64,000 nt of DNA from Riemerella anatipestifer_F (GCF_037861325.1 NZ_JAFELW010000001.1); one strand, 5' to 3'. Positions 42,967 through 52,399 are shown, counted from the first letter of the stretch. The notes: a model not told the origin generated them from the letters alone. Numbers and translations are program-made.

Positions 42967-43740
42967 ATGGGTAAAATAATAGGTGTTGCTAATCAGAAAG
43001 GTGGTGTAGGGAAAACTACAACTTCCGTGAATTTGGCTGCGGCATTAGGCGTTTTGGAGAAAAAAGTTTTGATTATAGATGCAGACCCTCAGGCTAATGC
43101 CACTTCTGGGCTAGGGATAGAGGAAGTGCAATATTCTACTTACAATCTTTTGGAGCATAGCGTTACAGCTAGAGAATGTATCGTACCCACGAGTTCTCCT
43201 AATTTAGACATTATTCCGTCTCACATAGATTTAGTTGCTGCAGAGATAGAACTTGTAGATAGAGATAACAGGGAATATATGCTAAAACAAGCCCTAGAAG
43301 AAGTTAAGGACGATTATGACTACATCATTATAGATTGTGCTCCTAGCTTAGGGCTTATCACAGTCAATGCACTTACTTCCGCAGACTCTGTTATTATTCC
43401 TATTCAGTGTGAATATTATGCATTAGAAGGTTTAGGTAAACTACTTAATACCATCAAAAACGTCCAAAATATACACAACCCTAATTTGGATATAGAAGGG
43501 CTTCTTCTAACGATGTATGATGGTAGGCTTAGACTATCCAACCAAGTCGTAGAAGAGGTAAACACCCATTTCCCTGATATGGTTTTTGAAACCGTTATCA
43601 ATCGTAATGTAAGACTTAGTGAAGCTCCTAGTTTTGGAGAAAGTATCCTAATGTACGATGCCGAGAGTAAAGGTGCTATCCAATACATACAGCTTGCCGA
43701 GGAAGTTTTACTTAAAAACGAAGAAAAAGTATCAAACTAA
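42967..43740 (+). CDS. parA: Chromosome partitioning ATPase ParA (Soj)
   Basis: 257 residues. Deviant Walker A Lys-Gly-Gly-Val-Gly-Lys-Thr-Thr near 10-17 with the signature Lys, Asp-Ala-Asp-Pro-Gln near 40-44 and Asp-Cys-Ala-Pro-Ser-Leu-Gly near 122-128. An ATP-dependent DNA-binding switch that positions the origin with ParB. Full chromosomal Soj size, without the N-terminal extension of plasmid ParA. It leads an operon with parB 26 bases behind. Confidence 0.95.
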   Translation: MGKIIGVANQKGGVGKTTTSVNLAAALGVLEKKVLIIDADPQANATSGLGIEEVQYSTYNLLEHSVTARECIVPTSSPNLDIIPSHIDLVAAEIELVDRDNREYMLKQALEEVKDDYDYIIIDCAPSLGLITVNALTSADSVIIPIQCEYYALEGLGKLLNTIKNVQNIHNPNLDIEGLLLTMYDGRLRLSNQVVEEVNTHFPDMVFETVINRNVRLSEAPSFGESILMYDAESKGAIQYIQLAEEVLLKNEEKVSN

Positions 43741-43766
43741 AAACATTAAATCTAAATCATTATTAA

Positions 43767-44657
43767 ATGAAAGATAAAAAAAGAGCCATGGGGCGAGGTT
43801 TAGGAGCGATATTGAATGCTGAGAAAAAGGCAACCATAAACACTGCTACAGACGAAGGTGCTAAGCAGATTATGGGGAGTATCGTAGAGATTAACATTGA
43901 GGATATTTACCCCAACCCTAACCAGCCTAGAACTTACTTTGACGAAGATGCTCTTAATCAATTAGCACAATCTATCAAAAACCTAGGGGTGATACAACCT
44001 ATCACGCTTAGAAAAGACGGTGCTAGATTTGAAATTATTTCAGGGGAACGAAGATATCGTGCGTCCCAAATAGCAGGATTAAAAACTATCCCTGCCTACA
44101 TTCGTTTGGTAAACGACCAAGAGCTTCTAGAAATGGCTCTTGTGGAAAATATCCAACGAGAAGATTTAGATGCTATTGAAATTGCTTTAACTTACCAAAG
44201 GTTGCTTGAAGAAATAGGTATGACACAGGAAAACCTAAGTCAGCGTATTGGTAAAGAAAGAAGTACGATTACTAATTATATCCGCCTTCTAAGATTAAGC
44301 CCAGAAGTACAAGGAGCTATTAGAACTGGAGCCATTTCAGCAGGACACGGAAGAGCCATTATAAGCCTTCAAGACGAAAAGCTACAACAAGAGTTATTTG
44401 ATAAAATCATCAAAGAACAACTTAATGTCCGCCAAGCTGAAGCCGTAGCATCTGGACTAAAAAATCCTAAAGAGAGAAAAAATAAAGTAGAAAGAGAGCT
44501 TCCTAACCATTTAAAAAGAACTCAAAAATCCCTTTCTGATTTGCTAGACATAAAGGTAGATATTAAAGCCTCTGCCAACGGGAAGAAAGGAAAAATAGTT
44601 TTTGATTTCAATAATGAAGAAGAGCTAGAACGAATTTTAAATGCTTTTGAAAAATAA
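43767..44657 (+). CDS. parB: Chromosome partitioning protein ParB (Spo0J)
   Basis: 296 residues. The N-terminal Met-Gly-Arg-Gly-Leu-Gly-Ala-Ile-Leu (ParA-stimulating peptide) lies at 8-16. The CTPase fold has Asn-Gln-Pro-Arg near 51-54 and Gly-Glu-Arg-Arg-Tyr-Arg-Ala-Ser near 95-102. Helix-turn-helix for parS is near 150-190, with a C-terminal dimer domain. It loads and slides on parS. I did not find a clean parS (TGTTTCACGTGAAACA type) in the window. Its end nearly touches the next gene. Confidence 0.95.
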   Translation: MKDKKRAMGRGLGAILNAEKKATINTATDEGAKQIMGSIVEINIEDIYPNPNQPRTYFDEDALNQLAQSIKNLGVIQPITLRKDGARFEIISGERRYRASQIAGLKTIPAYIRLVNDQELLEMALVENIQREDLDAIEIALTYQRLLEEIGMTQENLSQRIGKERSTITNYIRLLRLSPEVQGAIRTGAISAGHGRAIISLQDEKLQQELFDKIIKEQLNVRQAEAVASGLKNPKERKNKVERELPNHLKRTQKSLSDLLDIKVDIKASANGKKGKIVFDFNNEEELERILNAFEK

Positions 44658-44661
44658 ATTA

Positions 44662-45258
44662 ATGTCTAAGGTTTTTAGTTTTTTAGCTTTATTGTTCGTT
44701 TCACTAGGGTTAGCTCAGAACACTAATGTAGATACTCTTGGTATTTCCAAAACAGAGACTGAGATAGTACAAGAAATAGAAAAAGCTAATGCTAATAAAC
44801 CTATTCTCAAAACTTACAATCCCACACTTGCAGGGCTTTATTCTGCGGTGTTACCAGGTTTAGGGCAGTATTACAACAAAAAATATTGGAAAATCCCTAT
44901 TGTATGGGGTGCGGTAGGTACTAGCGTGGGCATTGCCATTTGGAATCAAAACAATTACGAACGCTACCGAAAAGCCTTTGTAGCAGAGCTTAACAATCAG
45001 CCGCACGAATTTTCTGGTATTAGTGGTGTAGATGCTACCGTTCTTGGGAATACACAAGACCGTATGAAACGCCAAAGAGATTATGCCATCGCCATTTCGG
45101 CAGGAATTTACATACTTAATATTATTGATGCCGTTGTGGACGCTCATCTACACGAACAAAGAAACGACCCAGATTTAGCCATTGCTCCTACTCTACTCAG
45201 TGACCAATGGGGCTTACAAAACGGAAAATTAGGGTTTTCACTCAATTATAGATTTTAA
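44662..45258 (+). CDS. Exported DUF5683 domain protein
   Basis: 198 residues from the ATG at 44662, 4 bases after the parB stop; an in-frame Met at 44641 inside parB would add seven residues before the signal peptide. Signal peptide about 1-18. Pro-Gly-Leu-Gly-Gln-Tyr-Tyr-Asn-Lys-Lys-Tyr-Trp-Lys near 69-81 is the DUF5683 signature; two hydrophobic segments near 85-105 and 145-160 flank it. It stands between parB and dapB in most Flavobacteria. Role unknown, envelope likely. Confidence 0.86.
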   Translation: MSKVFSFLALLFVSLGLAQNTNVDTLGISKTETEIVQEIEKANANKPILKTYNPTLAGLYSAVLPGLGQYYNKKYWKIPIVWGAVGTSVGIAIWNQNNYERYRKAFVAELNNQPHEFSGISGVDATVLGNTQDRMKRQRDYAIAISAGIYILNIIDAVVDAHLHEQRNDPDLAIAPTLLSDQWGLQNGKLGFSLNYRF

Positions 45259-45270
45259 AAAAACAAACTT

Positions 45271-45969
45271 ATGAAAATTGCACTAGTAGGATATGGTAAA
45301 ATGGGGAAAATTATAGACCAAATAGCTACTCAAAGAGGACATCAAGTGGTCGCTAGGCTTAATGAATCTCCTACCCCAGAAAATCTTAATCAGCCCGATG
45401 TGGTGATAGAATTTTCTAATCCAGAAGTCGCTTTTGAAAATATCAAAACTTGTCTTGAACTTAATATTCCTGTGGTTTGTGGTACAACAGGGTGGTTAGA
45501 AAGAAAGCCTGAAATAGAAAAAATAGCAGAAGCTAACAAAACCGCTTTTTTATATGGGTCTAACTTTAGTCTTGGAGTTAATTTATTTTTTGAACTGAAT
45601 GAAAGACTTGCTCAGCTAATGAATAACTTTGGAGAATATGATTGTCAGTTAGAGGAAATTCATCACACCCACAAAAAAGATGCTCCTAGTGGCACGGCAA
45701 TTACCTTAGCAGAAGGTATTATAAAACATACTGATTTTGACAGCTGGAAACTAGAAGAAACTAAAGATAAAGCCTTAGGCATTACAGCCATAAGAGAAGA
45801 CGAAGTACCTGGTACTCACAGTGTGTTCTATCGTTCCGAAGTTGATGAAATTGAAATAAAACATACTGCTTTTAACCGAAATGGATTTGCACTAGGAGCC
45901 GTAATTGCTTCCGAGTGGATTATAGGCAAACAAGGAAACTTCAATATGAAAGATGTCTTGTTTCAATAA
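45271..45969 (+). CDS. dapB: 4-hydroxy-tetrahydrodipicolinate reductase
   Basis: 232 residues. Second committed step to lysine and diaminopimelate, NAD(P)H-dependent. Seen: Gly-Tyr-Gly-Lys-Met-Gly near 6-11, Cys-Gly-Thr-Thr-Gly-Trp near 70-75, Glu-Ile-His-His-Thr-His-Lys-Lys-Asp-Ala-Pro-Ser-Gly-Thr-Ala near 130-144 with catalytic His and Lys. Slightly shorter than E. coli DapB, as is usual in Bacteroidetes. It precedes lepB by 31 bases. Confidence 0.95.
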   Translation: MKIALVGYGKMGKIIDQIATQRGHQVVARLNESPTPENLNQPDVVIEFSNPEVAFENIKTCLELNIPVVCGTTGWLERKPEIEKIAEANKTAFLYGSNFSLGVNLFFELNERLAQLMNNFGEYDCQLEEIHHTHKKDAPSGTAITLAEGIIKHTDFDSWKLEETKDKALGITAIREDEVPGTHSVFYRSEVDEIEIKHTAFNRNGFALGAVIASEWIIGKQGNFNMKDVLFQ

Positions 45970-46000
45970 GTAATGATTAAATTCAATAAAAAATAAACCA

Positions 46001-47611
46001 ATGGATTATATATTAAAATATACCGTTTTTGTACTCATTCTTTCTGTACTAATGGGTGTTTCCACATGGAAACTATTTAAGAAAATGGGATACAATCCTA
46101 TTTTTGCTTTTATACCATTTTATAACTATTTTATAGTTTTAAAAGAAACCAAACAGCCGAAATGGTGGGTAGTATTATCCTACTTCCCTATTGTAGGTCC
46201 TATTATGATGTCTGTTTTTCACTTACATCTTATGAAGAAGTTCGGGAAAACAGATATTGTAAGTCAAATTCTTACGGTAGTATTGCCATTTATCTATATG
46301 GCAACGGTTAATTACAACCCTAAAACTGAAATTGAAGAAAAAGACACCTTCTATCTAAGTGGAGAAGAAAAAGAGGTAAAGAAAGAATCTTTCTTAGGGT
46401 CTATTACTTTCGCTGCGGTGTTTGCTACGGTAATACATACTTTTATTACTCAGCCGTTTGGTATTCCTACAGGGTCTATGGAGCGTACTCTGTTGGTGGG
46501 AGATTTCTTGTTTGTTAATAAACTCAACTACGGCTATAGAATGCCAATGAGACCTTTAGCTATCCCTTTTTTGCAAGGAACAATAATGGATACAGGAGAG
46601 CCTAAAAATCCAAAAGACGATCCTAAGTCTTATGTAGAAGCCGTTAAGCTACCTTATTTTAGACTACCTGGTTGGGAGAAAGTGGAGCGTAGAGATATTG
46701 TAGTATTTAACTATCCGCAAGATTCTGTACATACAGCCATAGATAGAAAAGATGCTTATGTGAAAAGATGTGTGGCTGTAGGCGGAGATGTTTTAGAGGT
46801 TAAAAAAGGGAAACTTTTCATCAATGGTAAGCCAGAAGTTATTCTAGGTGACCAAGAGAACCAAGTTTCTTATCTTGTATATACTTCTCAGCAGATAGAT
46901 GTTAATCAACTTTGGAATCGTTTAGGATATTTACCTTTACAAGAAGGAGCTACTGCAGATGGTTATGTTTACCATTTCCAAGGGCTTACAGATAAGTTGT
47001 TAGCAGATATTAAGCAACTCCCTGAATTTGTAAAAGCGGAAGAAATACTTTCTGAAAAAGGTGAAAAAACAATTTCTTACCTTAATCCTCAACAGACTAA
47101 AATTGATACGACTAATACTATTTTCCCAATCAATAAAGATTGGAATCAGGATTGGTATGGACCTATCAGAATTCCTAAAAAAGGAGATGTGGTAAAAATC
47201 AATCAAGAAACACTTCCTGAATACCAATGGATTATTTCTAAATATGAACATAATAAATTAGAAAATAAAAACGGAAAAATCTACATCAATGGTAAAGAGG
47301 CTAATGAGTACACCATCAAACAAGATTATTACTTTATGATGGGTGATAACCGTGATGCTTCGTTAGACGCAAGATTTTTCGGATTTGTGCCAGAAGAATA
47401 CATCGTAGGAAAACCAATGTTTACTTGGATGAGTCTGCAAGGTGTCTTTGATGAAGGACCTAAAAAAATAAGATGGGACAGAATGTTTAAAGCTACTAAT
47501 ACAGGAGAAGCTAACAAAACTTCTTATTGGTGGATAGCCGCTATCATTCTTGGATTATTTTTTGGTTGGGAGTATATTTCTAAATTATTCAAAAAGAAAA
47601 AAGACGACTAG
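46001..47611 (+). CDS. lepB: Signal peptidase I, long Bacteroidetes form
   Basis: 536 residues, well above the 200-325 usual in other phyla. An N-terminal part (1-110) has three hydrophobic segments resembling DUF5684. The S26 domain has Gly-Ser-Met-Glu-Arg-Thr-Leu with nucleophile Ser159, and general base Lys255 in Tyr-Val-Lys-Arg-Cys-Val-Ala. A 160-residue insert separates it from Met-Gly-Asp-Asn-Arg-Asp-Ala-Ser near 447-454. A last membrane segment (506-525) precedes a Lys-rich tail. It cleaves exported proteins at the periplasmic face. Confidence 0.93.
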   Translation: MDYILKYTVFVLILSVLMGVSTWKLFKKMGYNPIFAFIPFYNYFIVLKETKQPKWWVVLSYFPIVGPIMMSVFHLHLMKKFGKTDIVSQILTVVLPFIYMATVNYNPKTEIEEKDTFYLSGEEKEVKKESFLGSITFAAVFATVIHTFITQPFGIPTGSMERTLLVGDFLFVNKLNYGYRMPMRPLAIPFLQGTIMDTGEPKNPKDDPKSYVEAVKLPYFRLPGWEKVERRDIVVFNYPQDSVHTAIDRKDAYVKRCVAVGGDVLEVKKGKLFINGKPEVILGDQENQVSYLVYTSQQIDVNQLWNRLGYLPLQEGATADGYVYHFQGLTDKLLADIKQLPEFVKAEEILSEKGEKTISYLNPQQTKIDTTNTIFPINKDWNQDWYGPIRIPKKGDVVKINQETLPEYQWIISKYEHNKLENKNGKIYINGKEANEYTIKQDYYFMMGDNRDASLDARFFGFVPEEYIVGKPMFTWMSLQGVFDEGPKKIRWDRMFKATNTGEANKTSYWWIAAIILGLFFGWEYISKLFKKKKDD

Positions 47612-48220
47612 ATGAAACTATTACCTTTGTTTTACCTCCCTCCTATTTCTTGGTGGTCAGAGTTTTTGTCGGAAGAACCTATAATTTTAGAACAACACGA
47701 AAACTTTCCGAAACAAACTTATAGAAATAGAGCTAACATTTACGGTGCTAATGGTAAACTATCCCTTAGTATTCCGATAAAGCATAATGGGAAAAGAGCG
47801 TTAAAAGATTTAGAAATTTCCTATGACGAAAATTGGCAGAGTCTACATTGGAAATCTATAAAAATAGCTTACCAAACTTCGCCTTATTTTGAGTTTTATG
47901 AGTCTAAGTTGGAAAAAATATTTCAATCTAAAGAAACCTATTTAAAAGATTTTAATTTAAAGGCTTTAGATATAATTCAAGATATTTTAAAGACAGATAA
48001 AACCTTTCAGTTTTCCGAAAGCTACAAGAAAGAAATTGAAGGAGAAGATTATAGAGACTGTTTTTCTGCCAAGCAGCCTACTTCTTATGAAGTAAACGAA
48101 TATTATCAAACCTTTTCTGATAAGTTAGGGTTTTTAGAAGATTTATCTATTTTAGATTTAATCTGTAACATTGGTCCAGAAGCCACAACTTATATCAGAA
48201 ATATTAAACTAAAAAAATAA
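47612..48220 (+). CDS. WbqC family protein
   Basis: 202 residues, soluble. Trp-Trp-Ser-Glu near 15-18, Gln-Thr-Tyr-Arg-Asn-Arg-Ala near 34-40 and Leu-Ser-Ile-Pro-Ile near 51-55 match the WbqC family (PF08889). Members lie with O-antigen genes in some phyla, but in Bacteroidetes the gene follows lepB. No activity is established. Its start codon follows the lepB stop directly, without a spacer. Confidence 0.87.
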   Translation: MKLLPLFYLPPISWWSEFLSEEPIILEQHENFPKQTYRNRANIYGANGKLSLSIPIKHNGKRALKDLEISYDENWQSLHWKSIKIAYQTSPYFEFYESKLEKIFQSKETYLKDFNLKALDIIQDILKTDKTFQFSESYKKEIEGEDYRDCFSAKQPTSYEVNEYYQTFSDKLGFLEDLSILDLICNIGPEATTYIRNIKLKK

Positions 48221-48225
48221 AATGG

Positions 48226-48251
48226 TATAATACTTGAAAGTCGGTATTATA
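48226..48251 (+). terminator. Weak inverted repeat after wbqC-like gene
   Basis: TATAATAC (48226-48233) and GTATTATA (48244-48251) around 10 bases; no T-run. It may be a weak terminator or an operator ahead of the protease gene. Confidence 0.35.
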
Positions 48252-48276
48252 TTAAAGTCTAAAAAAATAAAAAATA

Positions 48277-49968
48277 ATGAAGAAAATAATGATTGCTGCT
48301 TTATTTCTAGCAGGACTGAATTTAACTTTAGCACAAGAAAAAAGAGATAAAGACGCAGAAACTTGGTATCACAAAGATTTCTCCACAACTAATGTTTATG
48401 GAGTAAATACTAACAATGCCTATAAATTTTTAGAATCTAAAGGTTTAAAGCCTAAAACTGTAGTCGTAGGTGTATTAGATAGTGGCGTAGAAGTAGACCA
48501 CCCAGGATTGGCAAAAAATATGTGGAAAAACCCTAACGAAGTTCCTAATAACGGAATAGATGATGATGGTAATGGCTACATAGACGATATCCACGGTTGG
48601 AACTTTATGGGAGGAAAGACAGCCGATGTAGATGTAGATAACCTAGAAGTAACTAGAGTGGTTAAGAAATACAAGCCTATCTTTGAAGGTGACGACTCTT
48701 CTAAAAACAAAGCTAATCAAGCTCAAATGCCTGAAGAGTTTGAAATGTATATGAAATCTAAAGAGATTTTCAATAAAAAAGGAATTGAAGCTCAGCAAAG
48801 TTTCCAATACTACTCTCAGTTTAAATCCAGAATTTCTGCCATTGTTAAAGTTCTAGGAGATAAAACTCTAACTGCAGAAAATTTAGCTACTATAAAACCT
48901 ACTTCTCAAGAGGAAGCAATGTATTTACAGATACTCAACCAAATGGCAGCATCTAAAGAAATGCAAGGCAAAACTTCTAAAGAAGTAGAAGAAACTTTAA
49001 GCAAAGAGATTAACGATGCTTTAAAGCATTTTGAAACGCAGGCCACCAAGCAATATAATCTAGATTTTGATACAAGACAAGAAATCGTAGGAGATAATTA
49101 CGAGGATTATTCTGAAAAATACTATGGTAACAACCATTACGAAGGTCCAGATGCCCAGCACGGAACTCACGTGGCTGGTATTATTGCTGGATATCCTCAT
49201 GGTAAAGAAGTGCAGTATGGTGTAGCATCTAAGGTAGCTAAGATAATGACCGTTCGAGCTGTACCAGACGGAGATGAAAGAGATAAAGATGTGGCTAATG
49301 CTATTAGATACGCTGTAGATAATGGAGCTAAAATCTTAAACATGAGCTTTGGGAAACCTGTATCTCCAGGTAAAAAATATGTTTGGGACGCCTTTAAATA
49401 CGCTCAAGAAAAAGGAGTACTCCTTGTAAAAGCTGCAGGTAACGAAAACGAAAACATAGAAGAAAATGTGTACTACCCTACTAACTTCTACAAACCAACT
49501 GATGAAAAACCTTTCATAAACAATATGATAGTAGTTGGAGCTAGTACAAATGATAATGAGTTTCTAAGAGCTGGTTTCTCTAACTACAATGGTAAAATGG
49601 TAGATGTATTTGCTCCTGGAGATAAAATCTACTCTACCGTTCCAGATGGTAAATACGAATACCTACAAGGTACTTCTATGGCTTCGCCAGTAGTAGCAGG
49701 TGCAGCAGCGGTACTTTTGGCTTATATGCCTAACCTTACTCCAGAGCAGATTATAGAATCATTAGTAAAAACGGCTAATAAATCTACCGTAAATGCTATG
49801 ATTAACTCAAATACTAACAATCGCTTTGATTTAATTTCTAGAGCAGGTGGCGTTATAGATACTTACAAAGCTGCAGAATATGCTTACAATAATTTCTACA
49901 AAACTACTCAGAAGTCAGAAACGCCAAAAGCAACTAAAACAACTACAAAAAAGAGAGTGAGAAAATAA
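48277..49968 (+). CDS. Exported S8 family serine protease (subtilisin-like)
   Basis: 563 residues. Signal peptide (about 1-20). Catalytic Asp68 in Leu-Asp-Ser-Gly-Val, His295 in His-Gly-Thr-His-Val-Ala-Gly and Ser467 in Gly-Thr-Ser-Met-Ala-Ser-Pro. About 227 residues separate Asp and His, where a usual subtilase has 30-70, because a helical Lys/Glu/Gln-rich insert lies between them. An Asp/Gly/Asn-rich segment after the first motif may bind calcium. The tail is very basic (Thr-Lys-Lys-Arg-Val-Arg-Lys) and no type IX sorting domain is visible, so a periplasmic site is likely. Confidence 0.92.
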   Translation: MKKIMIAALFLAGLNLTLAQEKRDKDAETWYHKDFSTTNVYGVNTNNAYKFLESKGLKPKTVVVGVLDSGVEVDHPGLAKNMWKNPNEVPNNGIDDDGNGYIDDIHGWNFMGGKTADVDVDNLEVTRVVKKYKPIFEGDDSSKNKANQAQMPEEFEMYMKSKEIFNKKGIEAQQSFQYYSQFKSRISAIVKVLGDKTLTAENLATIKPTSQEEAMYLQILNQMAASKEMQGKTSKEVEETLSKEINDALKHFETQATKQYNLDFDTRQEIVGDNYEDYSEKYYGNNHYEGPDAQHGTHVAGIIAGYPHGKEVQYGVASKVAKIMTVRAVPDGDERDKDVANAIRYAVDNGAKILNMSFGKPVSPGKKYVWDAFKYAQEKGVLLVKAAGNENENIEENVYYPTNFYKPTDEKPFINNMIVVGASTNDNEFLRAGFSNYNGKMVDVFAPGDKIYSTVPDGKYEYLQGTSMASPVVAGAAAVLLAYMPNLTPEQIIESLVKTANKSTVNAMINSNTNNRFDLISRAGGVIDTYKAAEYAYNNFYKTTQKSETPKATKTTTKKRVRK

Positions 49969-49997
49969 TATTTTCTTAGTTTTATTTTAATCAATAG

Positions 49998-50030
49998 AAG
50001 TCATCGAAAATTTTTGATGACTTTTTTTAT
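49998..50030 (+). terminator. Terminator of the S8 protease gene
   Basis: AAGTCATC (49998-50005) and GATGACTT (50016-50023) with A/T pairs continuing into the loop, then TTTTTTATTTTTT. Confidence 0.85.
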
Positions 50031-50099
50031 TTTTTAATTTTCAGATGAGGCAACCTTTTTATTATTTTGCCGTCTTATGAATAGAAGAAACTAATAACC

Positions 50100-50642
50100 G
50101 TGATTTCAAAAGAGATTTTTGACTTATTAAAACAAAATAACCGACTGGCACAAAAGCAAGTTTATGATGCTTTTTCGGGTAAAATGTTAGCTATAGCAAA
50201 ATCTTACACTAACAATTTATCCGATGCAGAAGATGCTTTATTAAAGGCTTTTTATACTGTTTTCACTAAAATAGACACTTGTAAAGGGGCAGAGTTTTTC
50301 ACCTTTTGGTTAAGAAGAATTGTTATAAATGAAGCCATTAGCATCGTACGAAAACAGAAGCACATTTTATACATAGAAAAAGACATAAATGATGACCTAC
50401 AAGACGAACCAGAAGATACAGAAACACAAAATCATTTATTGGATATTCCGATAGAAGAGTTGTTATCAGAAATGCCATTGGGCTATAAACTTGTATTTAA
50501 CCTGTATGTATTTGAAGAGAAAAAACACTCCGAAATTGCAGAAATCCTCAATATAAAAGAAGGAACTAGCAAAAGTCAATTTAATAAAGCTAAAAAGTGG
50601 CTCAAAGAATTCATTACCCAAAAACAATCTTATGGAAAATAA
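50100..50642 (+). CDS. ECF-type RNA polymerase sigma factor, GTG start
   Basis: 180 residues. Region 2 (about 15-75) has Tyr-Thr-Asn-Asn-Leu-Ser-Asp-Ala-Glu-Asp-Ala-Leu and Phe-Trp-Leu-Arg-Arg-Ile-Val-Ile-Asn; region 4 (about 115-175) has Glu-Lys-Lys-His-Ser-Glu-Ile-Ala-Glu-Ile-Leu-Asn and a helix-turn-helix. The start is GTG at 50100; the next Met is residue 25, inside region 2, so GTG is needed. It overlaps the following gene by 11 bases, which points to a sigma/anti-sigma pair. Target genes are unknown; the protein after next may be one. Confidence 0.9.
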   Translation: MISKEIFDLLKQNNRLAQKQVYDAFSGKMLAIAKSYTNNLSDAEDALLKAFYTVFTKIDTCKGAEFFTFWLRRIVINEAISIVRKQKHILYIEKDINDDLQDEPEDTETQNHLLDIPIEELLSEMPLGYKLVFNLYVFEEKKHSEIAEILNIKEGTSKSQFNKAKKWLKEFITQKQSYGK

Positions 50643-51297
50643 AAATTTAAAGCATAGCTACGAAAATCTTTCCGAAAAGCCCTCTCCTATGCTATGGGAA
50701 AAGCTAGAGGAAAAATTAGAAGCAAATGAAAAAGCGACTCCTATTTTCAGTATCAAAAAAATGATGAGATATGCTGCTGTGTTTTTAGTTTTAGTCAGCC
50801 TTGGAAGTTTATTATGGAAATTAAATACACCTAGCATTCCCGAACAACATAGCAATGCTATTGTTTCTAATCCAACTACCACTACAAAAACACCAGTGGA
50901 AAGCACTACCGAAAATACCACTCCACAAGAAAATTTACTAATAGAAAAAAAGAATGAAATAGAAATTAAACCTCAAAAAACCAACCATCAAATCATTGCT
51001 AAAAATAGCTTTACACATAAAGATAGCTTAAGAATTAAAAATTTAGAAAATACTCCATCTAATTCTGAAGTTTTAGCTAAATCAACTGAACAAAAAAAGG
51101 AAGAAACTTATGTAACAGCTGACCAATTGCTTTTTGGCAGAGAAATAGGCAAAGAAAAGAGAAATCAATCAGAAAGTAAATCTAAACTTGGTAAAGTAGA
51201 TAAAAAGGAAGCTAAAGAAAATACATTCCCTATTGAAATTAAAGAACCCAAAGAAGTGGAAGTTCTCGGTGTAAAAGTGTATTCAAAAGAAAAATAA
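50632..51297 (+). CDS. Single-pass membrane protein, likely anti-sigma factor
   Basis: 221 residues. The first 40 are charged and cytosolic, with Pro-Ser-Pro-Met-Leu-Trp-Glu-Lys-Leu-Glu near 17-26; one membrane segment lies near 45-62; the rest is a Thr/Glu/Lys/Asn-rich periplasmic part of low complexity. It overlaps the sigma gene, so it probably holds the sigma factor at the membrane. It has no recognised zinc motif. Confident on topology, moderate on role. Confidence 0.72.
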   Translation: MENKNLKHSYENLSEKPSPMLWEKLEEKLEANEKATPIFSIKKMMRYAAVFLVLVSLGSLLWKLNTPSIPEQHSNAIVSNPTTTTKTPVESTTENTTPQENLLIEKKNEIEIKPQKTNHQIIAKNSFTHKDSLRIKNLENTPSNSEVLAKSTEQKKEETYVTADQLLFGREIGKEKRNQSESKSKLGKVDKKEAKENTFPIEIKEPKEVEVLGVKVYSKEK

Positions 51298-51328
51298 TAT
51301 AAAATTTAGATTAAAAACTTATCATATT

Positions 51329-52399
51329 ATGAAAACTCAAATTTTATTATTTGGTACCATGATATTCGCTATGATGGTGTCTGCTCAGGAAAACAAACTT
51401 AAAACCTACAGCAAAAAAGTAGATAGCATTGTACTATCAGAAAAACAGCTTATGAATAAAGAAATAGATTCGTTAGAAATTCTTTATTCTGATAAAAAAC
51501 TTTCACACGAAAACCTTTTAAACCAAAAATCAGAAATTGCCCGTAAGTACGAACAACGCATTAACACCAAAATCCAAGAAGAGAAAAAAACTTTAGAAGA
51601 ATTTACTAAAGAACAGGTAAGACACAGAGTACTTTCTCCTAAAAATGATACTATAAGAGACTTTTTTGTCATAAGAAAAAACAGCATAGATATTAAATCT
51701 AGCAAAAAGAAAACCCCAGCGTCATTGCTTAAAAAATCTAGTATATCTGTCTCCTACGCCTTTCTCAACCTAACTGAAAATACAGGAAGTCTTAATCCGT
51801 TTGAAACCACTTCTAATATGCGTGTAGGCAACTCACATAGTTTTGAGTTACAAGCCAGAAAGGAAAGACAAGTAGGCAATACCACCAGTCCGTTATTTAT
51901 TCGCTACGGATTAGCGTATAGATCAGATACCTATATGCCGAAACGTCCTTTAGTTTTTCAACAAGAAAATAGACACCTCCAACTATCAGAATTTCAAGAA
52001 GGCTCTTTAAAACGCTCTAAACTACGCCACGCCTATCTTACATTCCCTGTAGAATTTCAGTATGTGCTGAATCCTAGTTATACAGAACACAAAGGGAAGT
52101 CTTATCTAGATAATAGCAAAAAACAATGGCGTATAGGCTTTGGAGCTTACGGAGGCATCAATCTAAGAAGTTTAATCAAAGTGAAATATTACAACGAAGG
52201 CGGACAATTCAAAAAATACCAAAACAAAGTAGATTATGGTGTAAATTCGTTTCTATTTGGAGCTAAATTCAGTGTAAGTTACGGAGGGTTTAATCTATTC
52301 ATCAAAAAAGACTTCACTCCAATATTCAACGATGAAGCTCTTATCCCTTCTAAAAACGGAATACAAATCGGCTTAGATATTATTAACCTCAATTTCTAA
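51329..52399 (+). CDS. Exported protein with coiled coil and outer-membrane-like barrel
   Basis: 356 residues. Signal peptide (about 1-19). Residues 25-110 are a Lys/Glu coiled coil. From about 130 on the chain is beta-rich with Arg/Tyr/Phe alternation and ends in Leu-Asp-Ile-Ile-Asn-Leu-Asn-Phe, like a Bacteroidetes outer-membrane barrel. I do not recognise a family. It is 32 bases behind the anti-sigma gene, thus part of the same sigma unit. It may be a barrel tied to periplasmic coils, sensing or bracing the envelope; that is inference. Confidence 0.75.
   Translation: MKTQILLFGTMIFAMMVSAQENKLKTYSKKVDSIVLSEKQLMNKEIDSLEILYSDKKLSHENLLNQKSEIARKYEQRINTKIQEEKKTLEEFTKEQVRHRVLSPKNDTIRDFFVIRKNSIDIKSSKKKTPASLLKKSSISVSYAFLNLTENTGSLNPFETTSNMRVGNSHSFELQARKERQVGNTTSPLFIRYGLAYRSDTYMPKRPLVFQQENRHLQLSEFQEGSLKRSKLRHAYLTFPVEFQYVLNPSYTEHKGKSYLDNSKKQWRIGFGAYGGINLRSLIKVKYYNEGGQFKKYQNKVDYGVNSFLFGAKFSVSYGGFNLFIKKDFTPIFNDEALIPSKNGIQIGLDIINLNF

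Noticed and set aside
50040..50099. Sigma-A promoter before the sigma factor gene
   Set aside because: TTATTTTG has a mismatch in the TA of TAnnTTTG and no TTG fits upstream; an autoregulated ECF promoter is as likely.
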